64,000 nucleotides of DNA from positions 180,216,590 to 180,280,589 of the forward strand of contig CM039462.1 of assembly GCA_022414725.1 (NCBI GenBank). The letters are read 5' to 3'. The translations under genes and the position numbers were made by a program. Positions 11,081 through 21,616 of this stretch are shown one piece after another (position 1 is the stretch's first letter; each line of letters starts with the position of its first letter). The notes below the pieces were generated by a model. It saw nothing but the letters and a program-made list of their open reading frames with translations. It made no database searches and was not told where the DNA came from. Source of the DNA: Microglena sp. YARC (Eukaryota > Chlorophyta > Chlorophyceae > Chlamydomonadales > Chlamydomonadaceae).

Positions 11081-11860
11081 TACTACTGGTATGCTAAGAG
11101 TAGTATTTAAGGTGAAGGATTTTTCCATCGAGTTTACTTCAGTGGATCAAAATAGTGTCCTCTTGTCTGAGTCCTTTAGACTTTGATTATATCTTGTGCT
11201 GCTCTCACAGGATATTTCAGTCTTATATTTAGAATTTTTCGTTTCTTACATTTGTACTTTGGTCTTAGGTTGACTTCTTTCTGGCTTCACAGTGTTTTTC
11301 TGGTCTTTTGAGCTGAAGGCCCACTATTCTGGCTGAATGGTATTTCTAAACTGCCCCTTGCTGGTTACATTTCCATCTGTTTATTTTCAGCTCATCTCGG
11401 TGTGACCCGATGATTTTTGCTTTCCACTTTTCGGAGTAACAAGTGTTTTTTCGTCGATAGTTTCCCAAACTTTTATTTAGTTCAGAGCTTTCTCCTGGAT
11501 TTCCAGTTATTTAGCCTTTTCTTACTTTTGGTTTGCTTCCAAATTATCGTTCTCTGCCACTTGTGTCATAGGTGGAGAAATAGTATTGTATGTCACCTTC
11601 CGGCTTACGCAGTGGTGTCCTTAACTTCACGTCCTGAGAGTGGCGCATTACTCGGATGTAAAAATTTCATTTCATTTCATATGTCACCTGCGTCATAGGT
11701 GGAGTATCAGCATCTAGTGCGTTACACTCGATAGATTATGCCTTGCTGACTACATCTGTACAAGTGTACATCCTTAGAACGCTCTCTTGATGTACGTGAC
11801 AGCTTCCCTATCAGCTATTGACCGTGCGGTCTAGATTAAGGGCGCCTGGAGGCGCGTCCC
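11081..11860 (+). mobile_element. 3' remnant of another LTR element
   Basis: Starts exactly at the outer edge of element A's LTR. The words GTCATAGGTGGAG and AGTATTGTATGTCACC are the same as those just before the 3' LTR of copia element 1 (18,541-18,602). The following TATCAGCATCTAGTGCG then CTTAGAAC resembles the copia LTR start. I take it as 3' UTR plus part of an LTR. It is interrupted by the LINE tail at 11,598-11,679. Confidence 0.5.
11598..11679 (+). mobile_element. 82-bp 5'-truncated LINE tail with 9-bp target duplication
   Basis: Matches the 3' end of LINE2 (minus strand near 52,530-52,610), sharing CCGGCTTACGC, TGGTGTCCTTAACTTCACGT and CGGATGTAA, then a short ATTTC repeat tail. It is flanked by the direct repeat TATGTCACC (11,589-11,597 and 11,680-11,688). 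That is the signature of target-primed insertion with extreme 5' truncation. Confidence 0.8.
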
Positions 11861-12005
11861 GAATGAAATGATTTGGATCCTTAATTCAATGATTTATAAT
11901 TAATTGAATTGAATTGTACTTAATGTTGTGTTATTTTAATTCGATTTATTCCTTTCAATTTAATTTAATTAACGTGATTTGAATGCATGTAATTGCTTTA
12001 AATTG

Positions 12006-12368
12006 TGTCAGCATGAATTGCGGTGCTCTCACGCGTTTTATGACTTGGTGACTACTTTTGTACTTCCTTAGAACTATCGGCTCTGCCAGCTTCCCGTAGA
12101 CTGTGTCATCCTTTGAGTGACTCAGTAGTGACAGCTTCCTGTTGGCTGCTTTATCCTTTGAGTGACTCAGTGATGACAGCTTCCTGTTGGCTGCGTCACC
12201 GTTCAGCCTGTACCCTATTAGGGTCCTGTCTGCTACCTCCCCTTTCACCACTGGTGCCCCTTAATGGGTCTCCTGTGCTTGTAACTATTCTCGTCTCCGT
12301 GTATAGATTGGCGCGTCTGTTCCGCTGCAACATCTCTGTCCACTCTTCGGAGTGCTTACTAGCTGATA
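12006..12368 (+). repeat. 5' LTR of copia element 1
   Basis: Starts TGTCAGCATGAATTGC and ends CTAGCTGATA. By eye it is identical to the copy at 18,603-18,965. It contains a roughly 44-bp tandem duplication around ATCCTTTGAGTGACTCAGT. It is related to the 331-bp LTRs of copia element 2. Confidence 0.95.
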
Positions 12369-12382
12369 GGTTACTGGGCTCG
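12369..12382 (+). other. Putative primer-binding site of copia 1
   Basis: GGTTACTGGGCTCG follows the LTR immediately. It is a degenerate match (one inserted base, two changes) to GGTTATGGGCCCA, the sequence complementary to the anticodon arm of initiator tRNA-Met that follows the LTR of element B. Confidence 0.4.
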
Positions 12383-12404
12383 TTATCAATACCACTGCTT
12401 TTCA

Positions 12405-14579
12405 ATGCAACTTCCGCATGGGCCCCCTGCCGGCTTTGAGAAACTCAATGATCACAATGGGATTTCTTGGTCGCGCGGCATGAGCAGCGTCATTATTAGC
12501 AATGGCTGCGACCTTATTCTTCCTCCGAAGTTTCGGGTTCCCACTGATTGGCTTGATGATTGCGCGCCAGCGGCCTCTGCTGCCGGAGAGGAGTCTCCTT
12601 CCGCCATCGTGGAAGCCACCCCCCCTAGTCATACCTCCACCTTACCGACTTCTTCTCCTTTTGTCCAACGCCTCTCTGTTGAGGTTGAGGATATTCTAAT
12701 GAATCTTTGCTGTGTTCAGACCCAGATCATCAAGTATGCTACTGGTCCTGTGCCTGCAACTGCCCAGTTGTGGGGTGGCTGCCAGTGTGACAATTACCTG
12801 ACTGAAGATGAGCAGGATTACAAGGACTACTGTGCTGCCAACCATTCCGACTCTGAAGACTTGCAGAGTGCTAAGAGTGGCGACTTCGGTGGTGCGACTC
12901 CGACTACTGCTACTCGAGTCTTTGAGACTTCTCCTGTTTCGCCAGTGTTTGAGCCTGCTATCCAGTCGGCGCCTCTGCCTACACCTGCACTTACGCCAGC
13001 GCCCTTGCATGCACCTCTGCCTATGCCACTTCCACCGGTCTACCCGGAGGTGGCCAAGCCGTCTTTGCTGCAACGCTCTGCGTCCTTTACCGCCACCAAC
13101 CCTCTGGAGCGAGGCCTTTCTGGCTACAACACTCGTGCTCGAGAAGCTGCTGCTACGGCTTCCCGCACTTCTGCTGCTGGCCCCTCCATGGAGCCTCCTC
13201 CTCCCCCACCTGTGGATCTGCCCCCTCCAGGGCCCCCACCCCCTCCAGTCTTGACTTCGCGGTCTCACGATTCTTGGGAGCATCTGCTCTCTGGTGGACC
13301 TCCTCCTGTGCTTTTGCTGCGGGACTACCGTCTTGTCCGCCGGGCTCAATCCGAGCTTGGATCTCTGGATGGCATCTGGTACGGTAGGATGGATTACCAC
13401 GCCACTCAGGCTAATGTTGATACCAAGGGTCGTGTTCGACGTGTGATGGCATTCACTGAGCTAGGTCTCACGTGCCGGTTTGTTCTAGGGCCTGTTCCGG
13501 AGGGGATTAGATATCCACCTGCTACTGGGGTTACTTTTGGTGGTGTGAGGCGTAGGGATGCTGATCTGAAGGGTTACCAGTGGTTGCCAGTTCCCCGTCC
13601 TCTCTGTCCTGTAGAGCCTGATTTCGAGCTGGTAGTGAGTTTTGCGCGGTCCCTGCCTGAGGTTAGGAACATAGATGATCAGCGCGCGTATGACGCTGGT
13701 CTTGCGGCTGAGTATTTTCTGTCTGTTCGTAAGTCTTTAGCATCTCTCTCCCCTGCTCCTGCTGCTGGAACTTCAGCCTCTCATGGTGAGTCTCGTGTAG
13801 ATCCTGCACTGTTGGGTTTTAGTGCTCTGCCCCTGGAACGTCAGGAGTTCATGTGTCTCACTATGATGCTTGCGAACATGACGGATGCGATGGTGTATCA
13901 GGATTTTGCCACTCCTCGGGATATCTTTTTGCATATCCGGAGGCAGCAGTCTGATGCCCTTGCTGCTCGTGTCCCTCTCATGCTCGTCGAGCTTCAGCGT
14001 GCGTCCATGAACAATTCTGAGCCTGTGGATGATTTCTTTCGCAGGGTCCGCGGTTTGTGCACTGACCTCCGCAGTGCTGGGTATCCACAGACTCAGCGTC
14101 ATGCCATGTACACTATTGTTCAGGGCATCACTCACCCCCGCTTCGACTCTCTGCGGCTACAATTTGGTACGTTGCTGTATCAGAAACTGCCTGTTGATTA
14201 CTGGACCTGTCTTGCAGCATATAGGTCATTAGATTTCTTGAATGTGTCTCTCCCCAAGTCTGATCCCAGGCACCCTGGTTGGTCCCGCGACCCTCCCCAA
14301 GTCCCTGCCAATGCTGCTTTCCAGCGTGGCCGGGGTCCTGGTGCTCAGGGTTCCGGGACCAAGAGGCGCCTGGATTGCGCTTGGGGCCCCTGTCCTTCCA
14401 AAACGACCCACTCGGAGGACCGTTGCTGGACAAAGCATCCGCACCTGCGAAAGACCAAGGCTGGTGTACCGGGCAGTGAACCCGTGCCCATTGCCTTGGC
14501 CCTTCCAGGTTCGCTGACTCGCAGGCAGATGTCCTCCTTGCAGGCTCAGATTGATGGGTACGCCATGTCCAAGAACTAG
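12405..14579 (+). CDS. gag: Copia 1 Gag, followed in frame by pol after one TAG
   Basis: A 724-aa retroelement structural protein. It begins MQLPHGPPAGFEKLNDHNG, followed by an acidic and Pro-rich region (about 100-290) and a capsid-like domain (about 330-630, with MMLANMTDAMVYQDFATPRD and DDFFRRVRGLCTDLRSAGYP). A variant zinc knuckle, CX4CX5HX4C (CAWGPCPSKTTHSEDRC), lies at about residues 657-673. It ends at TAG (14,577-14,579). The next codons, GAG GTA CGC, stay open in the same frame into protease, so readthrough of a single stop would make Gag-Pol. Copia element 2 has the same arrangement. The start is supported by the conserved N-terminus in both elements. Confidence 0.9.
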   Translation: MQLPHGPPAGFEKLNDHNGISWSRGMSSVIISNGCDLILPPKFRVPTDWLDDCAPAASAAGEESPSAIVEATPPSHTSTLPTSSPFVQRLSVEVEDILMNLCCVQTQIIKYATGPVPATAQLWGGCQCDNYLTEDEQDYKDYCAANHSDSEDLQSAKSGDFGGATPTTATRVFETSPVSPVFEPAIQSAPLPTPALTPAPLHAPLPMPLPPVYPEVAKPSLLQRSASFTATNPLERGLSGYNTRAREAAATASRTSAAGPSMEPPPPPPVDLPPPGPPPPPVLTSRSHDSWEHLLSGGPPPVLLLRDYRLVRRAQSELGSLDGIWYGRMDYHATQANVDTKGRVRRVMAFTELGLTCRFVLGPVPEGIRYPPATGVTFGGVRRRDADLKGYQWLPVPRPLCPVEPDFELVVSFARSLPEVRNIDDQRAYDAGLAAEYFLSVRKSLASLSPAPAAGTSASHGESRVDPALLGFSALPLERQEFMCLTMMLANMTDAMVYQDFATPRDIFLHIRRQQSDALAARVPLMLVELQRASMNNSEPVDDFFRRVRGLCTDLRSAGYPQTQRHAMYTIVQGITHPRFDSLRLQFGTLLYQKLPVDYWTCLAAYRSLDFLNVSLPKSDPRHPGWSRDPPQVPANAAFQRGRGPGAQGSGTKRRLDCAWGPCPSKTTHSEDRCWTKHPHLRKTKAGVPGSEPVPIALALPGSLTRRQMSSLQAQIDGYAMSKN

Positions 14580-16463
14580 GAGGTACGCTCTGTCCTATTC
14601 TCTTGCACTACGAAGTTCTCTAACGTGTGTAGCCCGAGTCTTTCTGAGGGTGTCTGGCATGTGGACTCTGGAGCTGGAATGTCCATCACAGGTGATAAGT
14701 CGTTGTTCACTGTGTATAGGGCTTCTGCTGTTGGGCATACGGTTCGATTTGGTGATGGGGTGATTCAACGGTCAGAGGGAATGGGATCCATTGTGTTATG
14801 TAGTGATTGGTTACCAACATCGATCACTCTAACTGATGTTCTCTACATCCCTAACTGTCCGGTGAACCTCCTGTCAGTAAATGCTGTGGCTCATTCTCTC
14901 CACTGCCAGGTTTCTTTTGATAGTCTTAGTTGCACTGCCACTCAGGGCTCTTCTTTTCTCTGGTCTTTCCCTGCTTCCAGTGATGGTGTTTACAAGTTTG
15001 CATGTAGGCCTTGTAGCACCTCTCGTCGCTGTTTCAGAGTTGCTGACAATTATCCAGCGTTTGCACTTGATGTTGATGAGGACGGTGGAGTTGTTATCCC
15101 TACCACTCCTGCTTGGTTGTGGCATAGGCGGTTGGGTCACCCCGGCTATGATGCCTTGCACAAACTTGTCGAGAAGGGTATGGTTAAGAACTTACCCCTC
15201 AGTCTTGGTCAAGTGAAACGGATGGCTAAGATCCCGTGTGATGCTTGTCAGAAGGCTAAGGGCAAACGTCTCCCTTTTCCTAAAGGAAGCAAAATTGAGA
15301 TCCGTGCACCTCTCCAACGGCTTCACTTGGATATCATGGGACCAGTTCATATTAGGGGCCTGCGTGGGGAGTTTTATATTCTGTGCCTCACAGACCAATA
15401 CTCTGGCTATGCTGAGGTATTGTGCTTGAGGACCAGGGATGAAGCTCCCTTAGCAGTCCAAACTATCATCCTCAGATGGATGAATCAGCTGCAGGGGTTT
15501 GCCTTTAAATGTCTGAGATCTGACAGGGCCAAGGAGTTTATTGTTAAGTGGTTCGAGGATTGGCTGATATCGGTTGGGGCAGTGCATGAGTTATCGTTGG
15601 CATACACTGCACAGCAGAATGCAACTGTGGAGAGGTACAATGGGGTCTTGCAGTCTGTAGCTAGAAGCATCCACCTGGAGTCTAAACTAGCTAAGTCTTT
15701 CTGGCCCTATGCCTTCCTAGCTGCTTGTTACCTTCGTAACCGGCTGCCCAATCAGGGAGACAAGACTCCCTACGAGCTGTTTTATGGGGTCGTGCCTGAT
15801 GTGTCGTTGTTGCGTGTGTTTGGATGCCCCTGCTACGTCACGTTAGTCAATGGGAAGAAACGCAACAAGCTGGACGAAAGGGCGTTATCTGGTAGACTGG
15901 TTGGGTATTCCCTGGTGAGTAAGGGTTATTTTGTTTGGGTTCCAAAGTTGCGCCAGGTAGTAGAGAGTCGTGATGTACTCTTCTATGAACAGTTTAGCCA
16001 TAACTGTATTCCTGGGCTATCTCCCTATGACGGGTCTCCGTACGTCTCTCGCATCCCTGCCGCTATCAACGGACACATGCCTGAGTCTGCGGTTCATTCC
16101 TTAGACCCTTTGCTAACCCCAATTGTCGACCGCTGTCCTGGTCATGGGATGATTTTGCGTCCCAGGTCAGGGGCTGATGGCGCTGTATTGCGTGTGAAGG
16201 CACTGGGCGGGCGAGATTCTGATGTCCTTTCAGATAATATTTTACCCGAATCTCAGGGGGTCGCCAGGCCCTCCTCTGCGCCAAGTTCCGTCGGTGAAGC
16301 TCTAGGATTAAGGCAGTCTCAGATCATAGTGGAGCCTGTTACAGGTCCATTGCCTAATAGTCACCAACCTCCGACCACCTTGGATGGCTCGCAGGGGTTG
16401 TTGAACACTTCGCCCCTGCCATTCCTGCTGGATTATTCGGGTCAAGCCCATGTGACGATGTAG
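14580..16463 (+). CDS. pol: Copia 1 Pol part 1: protease and integrase
   Basis: Same frame as gag after the TAG. The aspartic protease motif WHVDSGAGMSITG is at about 14,655-14,695, with LTDVLYIPNCPVNLLS downstream. The integrase zinc region (HRRLGHPGY … CDACQKAKGKR) is followed by the catalytic core with Asp in LHLDIMGP, Asp in RSDRAKEF and Glu in NATVERYNG, and the copia landmark KSFWPYAFLAACYLRNRLPN. The frame is lost near 16,410: compared with copia element 2 one base is missing in a C-run, after which the frame ends at 16,463. A Met at 14,625 is the first in the frame but is probably not a natural start. Confidence 0.9.
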   Translation, partial: EVRSVLFSCTTKFSNVCSPSLSEGVWHVDSGAGMSITGDKSLFTVYRASAVGHTVRFGDGVIQRSEGMGSIVLCSDWLPTSITLTDVLYIPNCPVNLLSVNAVAHSLHCQVSFDSLSCTATQGSSFLWSFPASSDGVYKFACRPCSTSRRCFRVADNYPAFALDVDEDGGVVIPTTPAWLWHRRLGHPGYDALHKLVEKGMVKNLPLSLGQVKRMAKIPCDACQKAKGKRLPFPKGSKIEIRAPLQRLHLDIMGPVHIRGLRGEFYILCLTDQYSGYAEVLCLRTRDEAPLAVQTIILRWMNQLQGFAFKCLRSDRAKEFIVKWFEDWLISVGAVHELSLAYTAQQNATVERYNGVLQSVARSIHLESKLAKSFWPYAFLAACYLRNRLPNQGDKTPYELFYGVVPDVSLLRVFGCPCYVTLVNGKKRNKLDERALSGRLVGYSLVSKGYFVWVPKLRQVVESRDVLFYEQFSHNCIPGLSPYDGSPYVSRIPAAINGHMPESAVHSLDPLLTPIVDRCPGHGMILRPRSGADGAVLRVKALGGRDSDVLSDNILPESQGVARPSSAPSSVGEALGLRQSQIIVEPVTGPLPNSHQPPTTLDGSQGLLNTSPLPFLLDYSGQAHVTM

Positions 16464-18283
16464 CCTCTGCCGATAGCGCAAGTGATGATCTTGATCATTG
16501 GTCTGGTTCCAATACTGCGTATGGCTGGGGTGTTCCGGTCGACCCAGGCTTCGTTGAGATAGAGGCAAATAAGGCCGGCCCTGTTCAACCAGGCAGTAGT
16601 TCTGCGCTGGGGGCTATACTACCTGTTACTGCTGATACTGCTGATACCCCCGCTGCTCATGTACAAGTAAACTACTTGTACGTGGGAGCATATGTTTCAT
16701 CCTCCACTGAACTAACCTATAAAGCTGCCATGCTTCCTACCAACCCTGAACGGGATCAATGGCTCCTTGCTATGAAGGATGAGATGGCGTCCCTTCATGC
16801 CCATGGTACTTGGGCTCTCACTCCACAGCCTCTTAAGCAGAGGATCCTGTCTGGCAGGTGGTTATTTGTGAAGAAGGTTGGGGTTGATGGTTCTCTTCGC
16901 TTCAAGGCACGTTTTGTGGTTCGTGGTTTTCTGCAGCGTCTTGGGATGGACTTTCATGATGTATATGCCCCCGTCTCCTCTAAAGCAGGTCTGAGGGTGC
17001 TCCTGGCTGCCATCACTCATAGAAAGATGTTTGTTCGGCAGCTGGACATCAAGACTGCATTTATAAATGCTAAGCTGGAACCTGGTCTGGACCTGTACTG
17101 CCACCAGCCTGAAGGCTTTAAGGTACTTGGTCCTAACGGTGTTCCCCTTGTGTGCAAACTGGTCAAGTCCCTTTATGGTCTGAAGCAGGCACCCAGAGCT
17201 TGGAGTAAGGATTTCAAGCGGGTTTTGGTTGCCCATGGCTTTACTATGTGCAAGGCAGAACCTGCTCTGTATTTTAGGAGGGATTCTATTGGTGGGTGGA
17301 GCTATGTCCTGACCTATGTTGATGATTTTATCTGTGCTTTTAGTGACCTGGATAGGTATGTTTTGCTGATCAAGGCAATGGAGAAAGCTGGCTGGGAGGT
17401 CAAAGAGATGGGTGCACCGGTTCAGTTCCTCTCTTTGGACATGGATGTTACACTTGACTCTGAAGGCAGGTGTGTTAAGGTCCACCTCTCCCAGCACTCC
17501 TACACTGTTGATCTGGTGGAGAAATTTGGGCTTACTGATGCTACCAAGCCCAAGTTTGCTGCCCCCATGGCCAAATGCACAGTCACTGACCCTCCTGGGG
17601 TCCTCCTGGACTCCAACAGCCATTACCTCTCTCTTGTGGGTGCTTTGCTTTACCTGGCTACTTGCACCAGGCCTGATATTTCTTTTGCTGTGAGCTACCT
17701 GTCCAGGTTTTCTGCTCGCCCTACAGCTCCCCTCTGGGGGGCGGCCAAGCGTTTGCTCTTGTATTTGAGGACACATTCCCACCTGGGACTCTCTTACACC
17801 CACAGCCCTGAGTTCTCTTTTACTGTCTTTAGTGACTCATCCTTTGCTGATGATGGGTCTGACAGGAGGTCTCAGACTGGCTTTGCTGTGCTTGCTGGGG
17901 TGTGTGTAGTGAACTGGATGAGCAAGAGGCAGCCCACTGTTGCCATTAGCTCTAGTGAAGCTGAGTATCAGGCCCTGTCTCAGGCTGCCAGGGAGGTGCA
18001 ATGGTTGAAGAAGTTGAGGGTGGATCTGGGTCTGCCTTGTGATTTGGTTACCATTCAGGGTGACAACTTAGGGTCTCTGAGTTGGGCAAATGACTGGCAG
18101 CTCCTCCCTCGCAGCAAGCACATTGATGTTATTCATCACTACATCAAAGAGCTGGTGGAGGATGGTCAACTGGATGTTGCCTATGTTAACACCAAGGACA
18201 ACTGTGCTGACCCCTTCACCAAGCCCCTTGATCCTGCTGTGTTCTGGAGGTTTATCCGGATGCTTGGTATGACCGCTTCTTAA
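16464..18283 (+). CDS. pol: Copia 1 Pol part 2: reverse transcriptase and RNase H
   Basis: Continues pol in the shifted frame; the first Met, at 16,676, is internal. Reverse transcriptase: LSGRWLFVKKVGVDGS, VRQLDIKTAFINAKLEPGLD, SLYGLKQAPRAW and the catalytic YVDD at 17,315-17,326. RNase H: FSDSSFADDGSDRRSQTG, AISSSEAEYQALSQAAREV, GDN and the copia signature LPRSKHIDVIHHYI then NCADPFTKPL. All catalytic acids are present. The stop at 18,281 is followed by a T-run and 3' UTR leading to the polypurine tract (AGGTGGAG, 18,595-18,602). Confidence 0.93.
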
Positions 18284-18602
18284 TAGGGTCATTTTTTTTT
18301 TTTTTACATCGGTTTCTTTGGTTATCATTGTTTGGCATTAGGTTCCTATTCCCGGATCGGGTTTTCTATACCGTTGTTACCCATCTTTGGTATTCGTTTT
18401 TCCTCTCTTTCTAGCTTGGCAAATTTTGGTGTTTGCCTTGTTTCATTCCTTCCTATAACCCTTTGGGTTCCATTTGAAGTTCTCTCGGTTTTTCGGAGTT
18501 CTTTGATTTTTTTTTTTTTTTTAATCTGTTACATATAGTTCTATGTCCCCAGTGCCATAGGTGGAGTAGTAGTATTGTATGTCACCTGCGTCATAGGTGG
18601 AG

Positions 18603-18965
18603 TGTCAGCATGAATTGCGGTGCTCTCACGCGTTTTATGACTTGGTGACTACTTTTGTACTTCCTTAGAACTATCGGCTCTGCCAGCTTCCCGTAGACTG
18701 TGTCATCCTTTGAGTGACTCAGTAGTGACAGCTTCCTGTTGGCTGCTTTATCCTTTGAGTGACTCAGTGATGACAGCTTCCTGTTGGCTGCGTCACCGTT
18801 CAGCCTGTACCCTATTAGGGTCCTGTCTGCTACCTCCCCTTTCACCACTGGTGCCCCTTAATGGGTCTCCTGTGCTTGTAACTATTCTCGTCTCCGTGTA
18901 TAGATTGGCGCGTCTGTTCCGCTGCAACATCTCTGTCCACTCTTCGGAGTGCTTACTAGCTGATA
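18603..18965 (+). repeat. 3' LTR of copia element 1
   Basis: Identical to 12,006-12,368. It is preceded by the purine-rich CATAGGTGGAG and followed by the target duplication AATTG. Confidence 0.95.
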
Positions 18966-18970
18966 AATTG

Positions 18971-21611
18971 TATCAATTCGCATTGGATTAAATTCGAAGG
19001 GCGCCAGGAGGCTTTAAATTAATTGAATTCCAATGAATTGATTGGTGATTTAGCATTGTTAACTATTAAGTGACGTACAAGAGAGTTTTTGAAGGGTTGT
19101 TGATTTTTAAGCAGTATTGAACGTTTCAGTAATGTTTTGAAATGCATGTATGTAGGTTTACTTTTTTTTAGAATTTGATGTAAGTAAAATGAGGCCAATC
19201 AGGTGTCTGGTTGATTTTACGGAATTTGTACAAGGTATTGCATGTTTCGGCCCAGCCCAGACGTGAACGGTATGTCCCGTCCTCCTGAACGGGTTTTTGG
19301 CCAGCGGCAGGTGGCGTGGCTTGCTCCTGCCCCCGCCACTGCCCCCGCCCGGTGGCCACCGCCCCCGCCCCCGCCCGGTGGCCACCGCCCCTGCCCCACG
19401 CACGGCCCTGAGGTGGGGTCCGTGGGCTAATTATAGCTGTAGTGCCCTCGGGGAATGTTTCGTCCATTGTGATGCTTACATGTTTCGCCTCCAATTTTTG
19501 ACGACAATTCTGCTACCAAACCTACATGTGCGCTCATGTTCAAGTGGTTCAAATTTGAAATGTTAGCTCTAAACACCCTGAAATCAAATTGTTAACCGTT
19601 AATTGTAGCTATTTGGCCCAACCTGAGCTCCTTTTCGTGAATTGCGATGCTCATATGTGCTCTGGTCAGAATTTGTCCAGTATAAATAAGTCTTATGATT
19701 CATCAAAAATATTGAATGTTCAACTTTTTGATGTTTCTCATAAAACCTGAAAATTTTGTTTGTGAAACACGGACTAACGGACGGACGGACATTTTAATGG
19801 GGCTAATCCCTCTTCACTTCAAAAAAAATTGAGATTTTTTTTCATTCGGGTACCCTGCAGGGTACTTCAAACGGACCCCAGGGGTTGCGTGTCCTGGGAC
19901 GCATCCAATTTGGTAGGTTGCGTTCTGGGACGCATTGAGGTCATTAGGGTGCGTCTAACTATCAAAAGAAGCCTTAGCCCACGGCAATGGAGTGGTGGTG
20001 GGTCAATCAATTGATGGGTGAGACGCAACCAACATCTTGAACCTGCGTCTGCGACGCAACCAACATCATGGATCTGCGTCTGGGACGCAACGGACCCTCC
20101 CCATGTTGCGTCCTGGGACGCAAGGACGCGCGTCATGCACAACCCTGGTACCCTGGTGTGTCTGCCCCGGCCCCCCTTTACTGGTGTGAGCCTTATGACG
20201 GCACTCACCTTACTGTAACCTATTTCATCTAAATATGGATCACAGAGTGCCTTTTGTCCAGTCACTCCTAAAGAGTTTAAGCTGAAAGGTACTAGAGTCG
20301 GGCAGTTTGTGAGGATTGCAGACGCTGCTGCTGTTGTTTTTTGTTACTACCGAATAAGGCGAGTAGCCCCACACAAGGTTGTTATACGTGTTGTTTAGCG
20401 TGACATGACATATTTTGGATAGTCCGGCTGTCCACTGCGTTGTAGACACATATTTTGAATCATGTTACGTCTCATGATCCAGATTTTCGAGTCCCCTTGA
20501 GCAACCCTCGCCCCAAGGCTGTATTGCTGGAATCAGGGTTGTTGATGAACCCCAGCTCTACGTCCTGAGACGCAACCAATTGTACAGCCTGCGTCCTGAG
20601 ACGCAACCAATTTCATAGCATGCGTCCTGGGGCGCAACCGACACATAGCCTGTGTCCTGCGACGCAACCAACCTACTGAAGCCGAGACTGCGACTCAACG
20701 GACCTTCCCCACATTGAGCCTCAGGATGCAACGGACACTTTGACGTTGCGTCTGCGACGCAGGACGCAGCGTCCTGAACAACCCTGGCTGGAACCTTAGC
20801 TTGTTGGCGATACTGCGTGAGCTCCAGTGCTATGCAGGGTACCGTATTTCAAAACTTGAACTTTGTTACATGGCTCCAGCCAGCAACGTGGCTGCTCGTG
20901 CTACCGAATTTCAAGATGAAGACCATGTGGTTTTTGAACGTACTGACGAAGCCTTGCTGAATTCGAGATGAAAGTATCAGAGCCTGATTTCCCAATCGGA
21001 GAGCAAAATGATTCCTCTACATTGTCTGATGTGCAATCCAGAAGTTGAAGGGCGAGAAAAGCTTCCTTTGTTCATCCATGAATGTATGAAGAGACTGGAT
21101 CAAGTGTTTTTTATAGGTATAAATAGGTTATTTTTTGTACTGTTTTTTCGTTCTGAAGAAGAGGAATATAAAAATAAAAATGAAAAAAATGAAAAAAACG
21201 AAATACAAAATAAAAAGTGATTTGGTCGGGTAAATATTTTCCTGGTACTATTTGTTTACTGTCGAAGACGGCGAGCATCCAAATTGCTGGCTGAAGCTAT
21301 GTAACCAAGTTCAAGTTCAAGTTCAAGCTACCGAATCTAAACTGCATTCATGTACACCAAAAAATACACATATTAGAGGGCTGACTGCGGATATTCCAGC
21401 ACATTCCATTACCGGTATTCCAGAGCAATTTGAAGGAGCATGAAAACAAATGTCCGCATAAGTGCATAAGGGTCATTTTGACAAGGTCGATGGCTCACAG
21501 CTGGAGGTCCTGCACTTCTTGACAGGTATGCAACTGTGCGGTCTGTCCTGCTTTCCTGCACATTCTCAAAGGGGCTTGCATTTGGATTGTTACATGAATT
21601 TCAGCCAACCC
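18971..21611. other. Non-coding region with minisatellites
   Basis: Contains a GC-rich repeat of CCCGCCCGGTGGCCACCG (about 19,325-19,400), palindromic GACGCAAC clusters (19,878-20,130 and 20,560-20,790) and an A-rich tract (21,150-21,220). Short open stretches such as SKYGSQSAFCPVTPKEFKLK (near 20,231) and the one around 20,800-20,970 could be remnants of a gene, but no family is recognised. Confidence 0.5.
19878..20790. repeat. Palindromic minisatellite TTGCGTC..GACGCAAC, clusters 2 and 3
   Basis: Two clusters (19,878-20,130 and 20,560-20,790) of words such as GCGTCCTGGGACGCAA, separated by unrelated sequence. The same family occurs at 10,262-10,510, partly in inverted orientation. Confidence 0.82.
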
Positions 21612-21616
21612 TAAGC

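Larger units (their letters stand above)
12006..18965 (+). mobile_element. Ty1/copia LTR retrotransposon, element 1
   Basis: The 6960-bp element has two identical 363-bp LTRs, a 5-bp target duplication AATTG (12,001-12,005 and 18,966-18,970), gag, and pol in the copia order protease, integrase, reverse transcriptase, RNase H. Identical LTRs indicate a recent insertion. Pol has one frameshift near 16,410, so the copy is probably not autonomous unless that is a sequencing error. Confidence 0.95.

Noticed and set aside
4450..11700. The repeats at 4.5-4.9 kb and 11.1-11.6 kb as the LTR pair of element A
   Set aside because: They are in opposite orientation; LTRs must be direct repeats. The 10,858-11,080 segment fits an LTR better.
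16862..17803. 313-aa minus-strand ORF across copia 1 RT
   Set aside because: Shadow frame of a well-supported reverse transcriptase.
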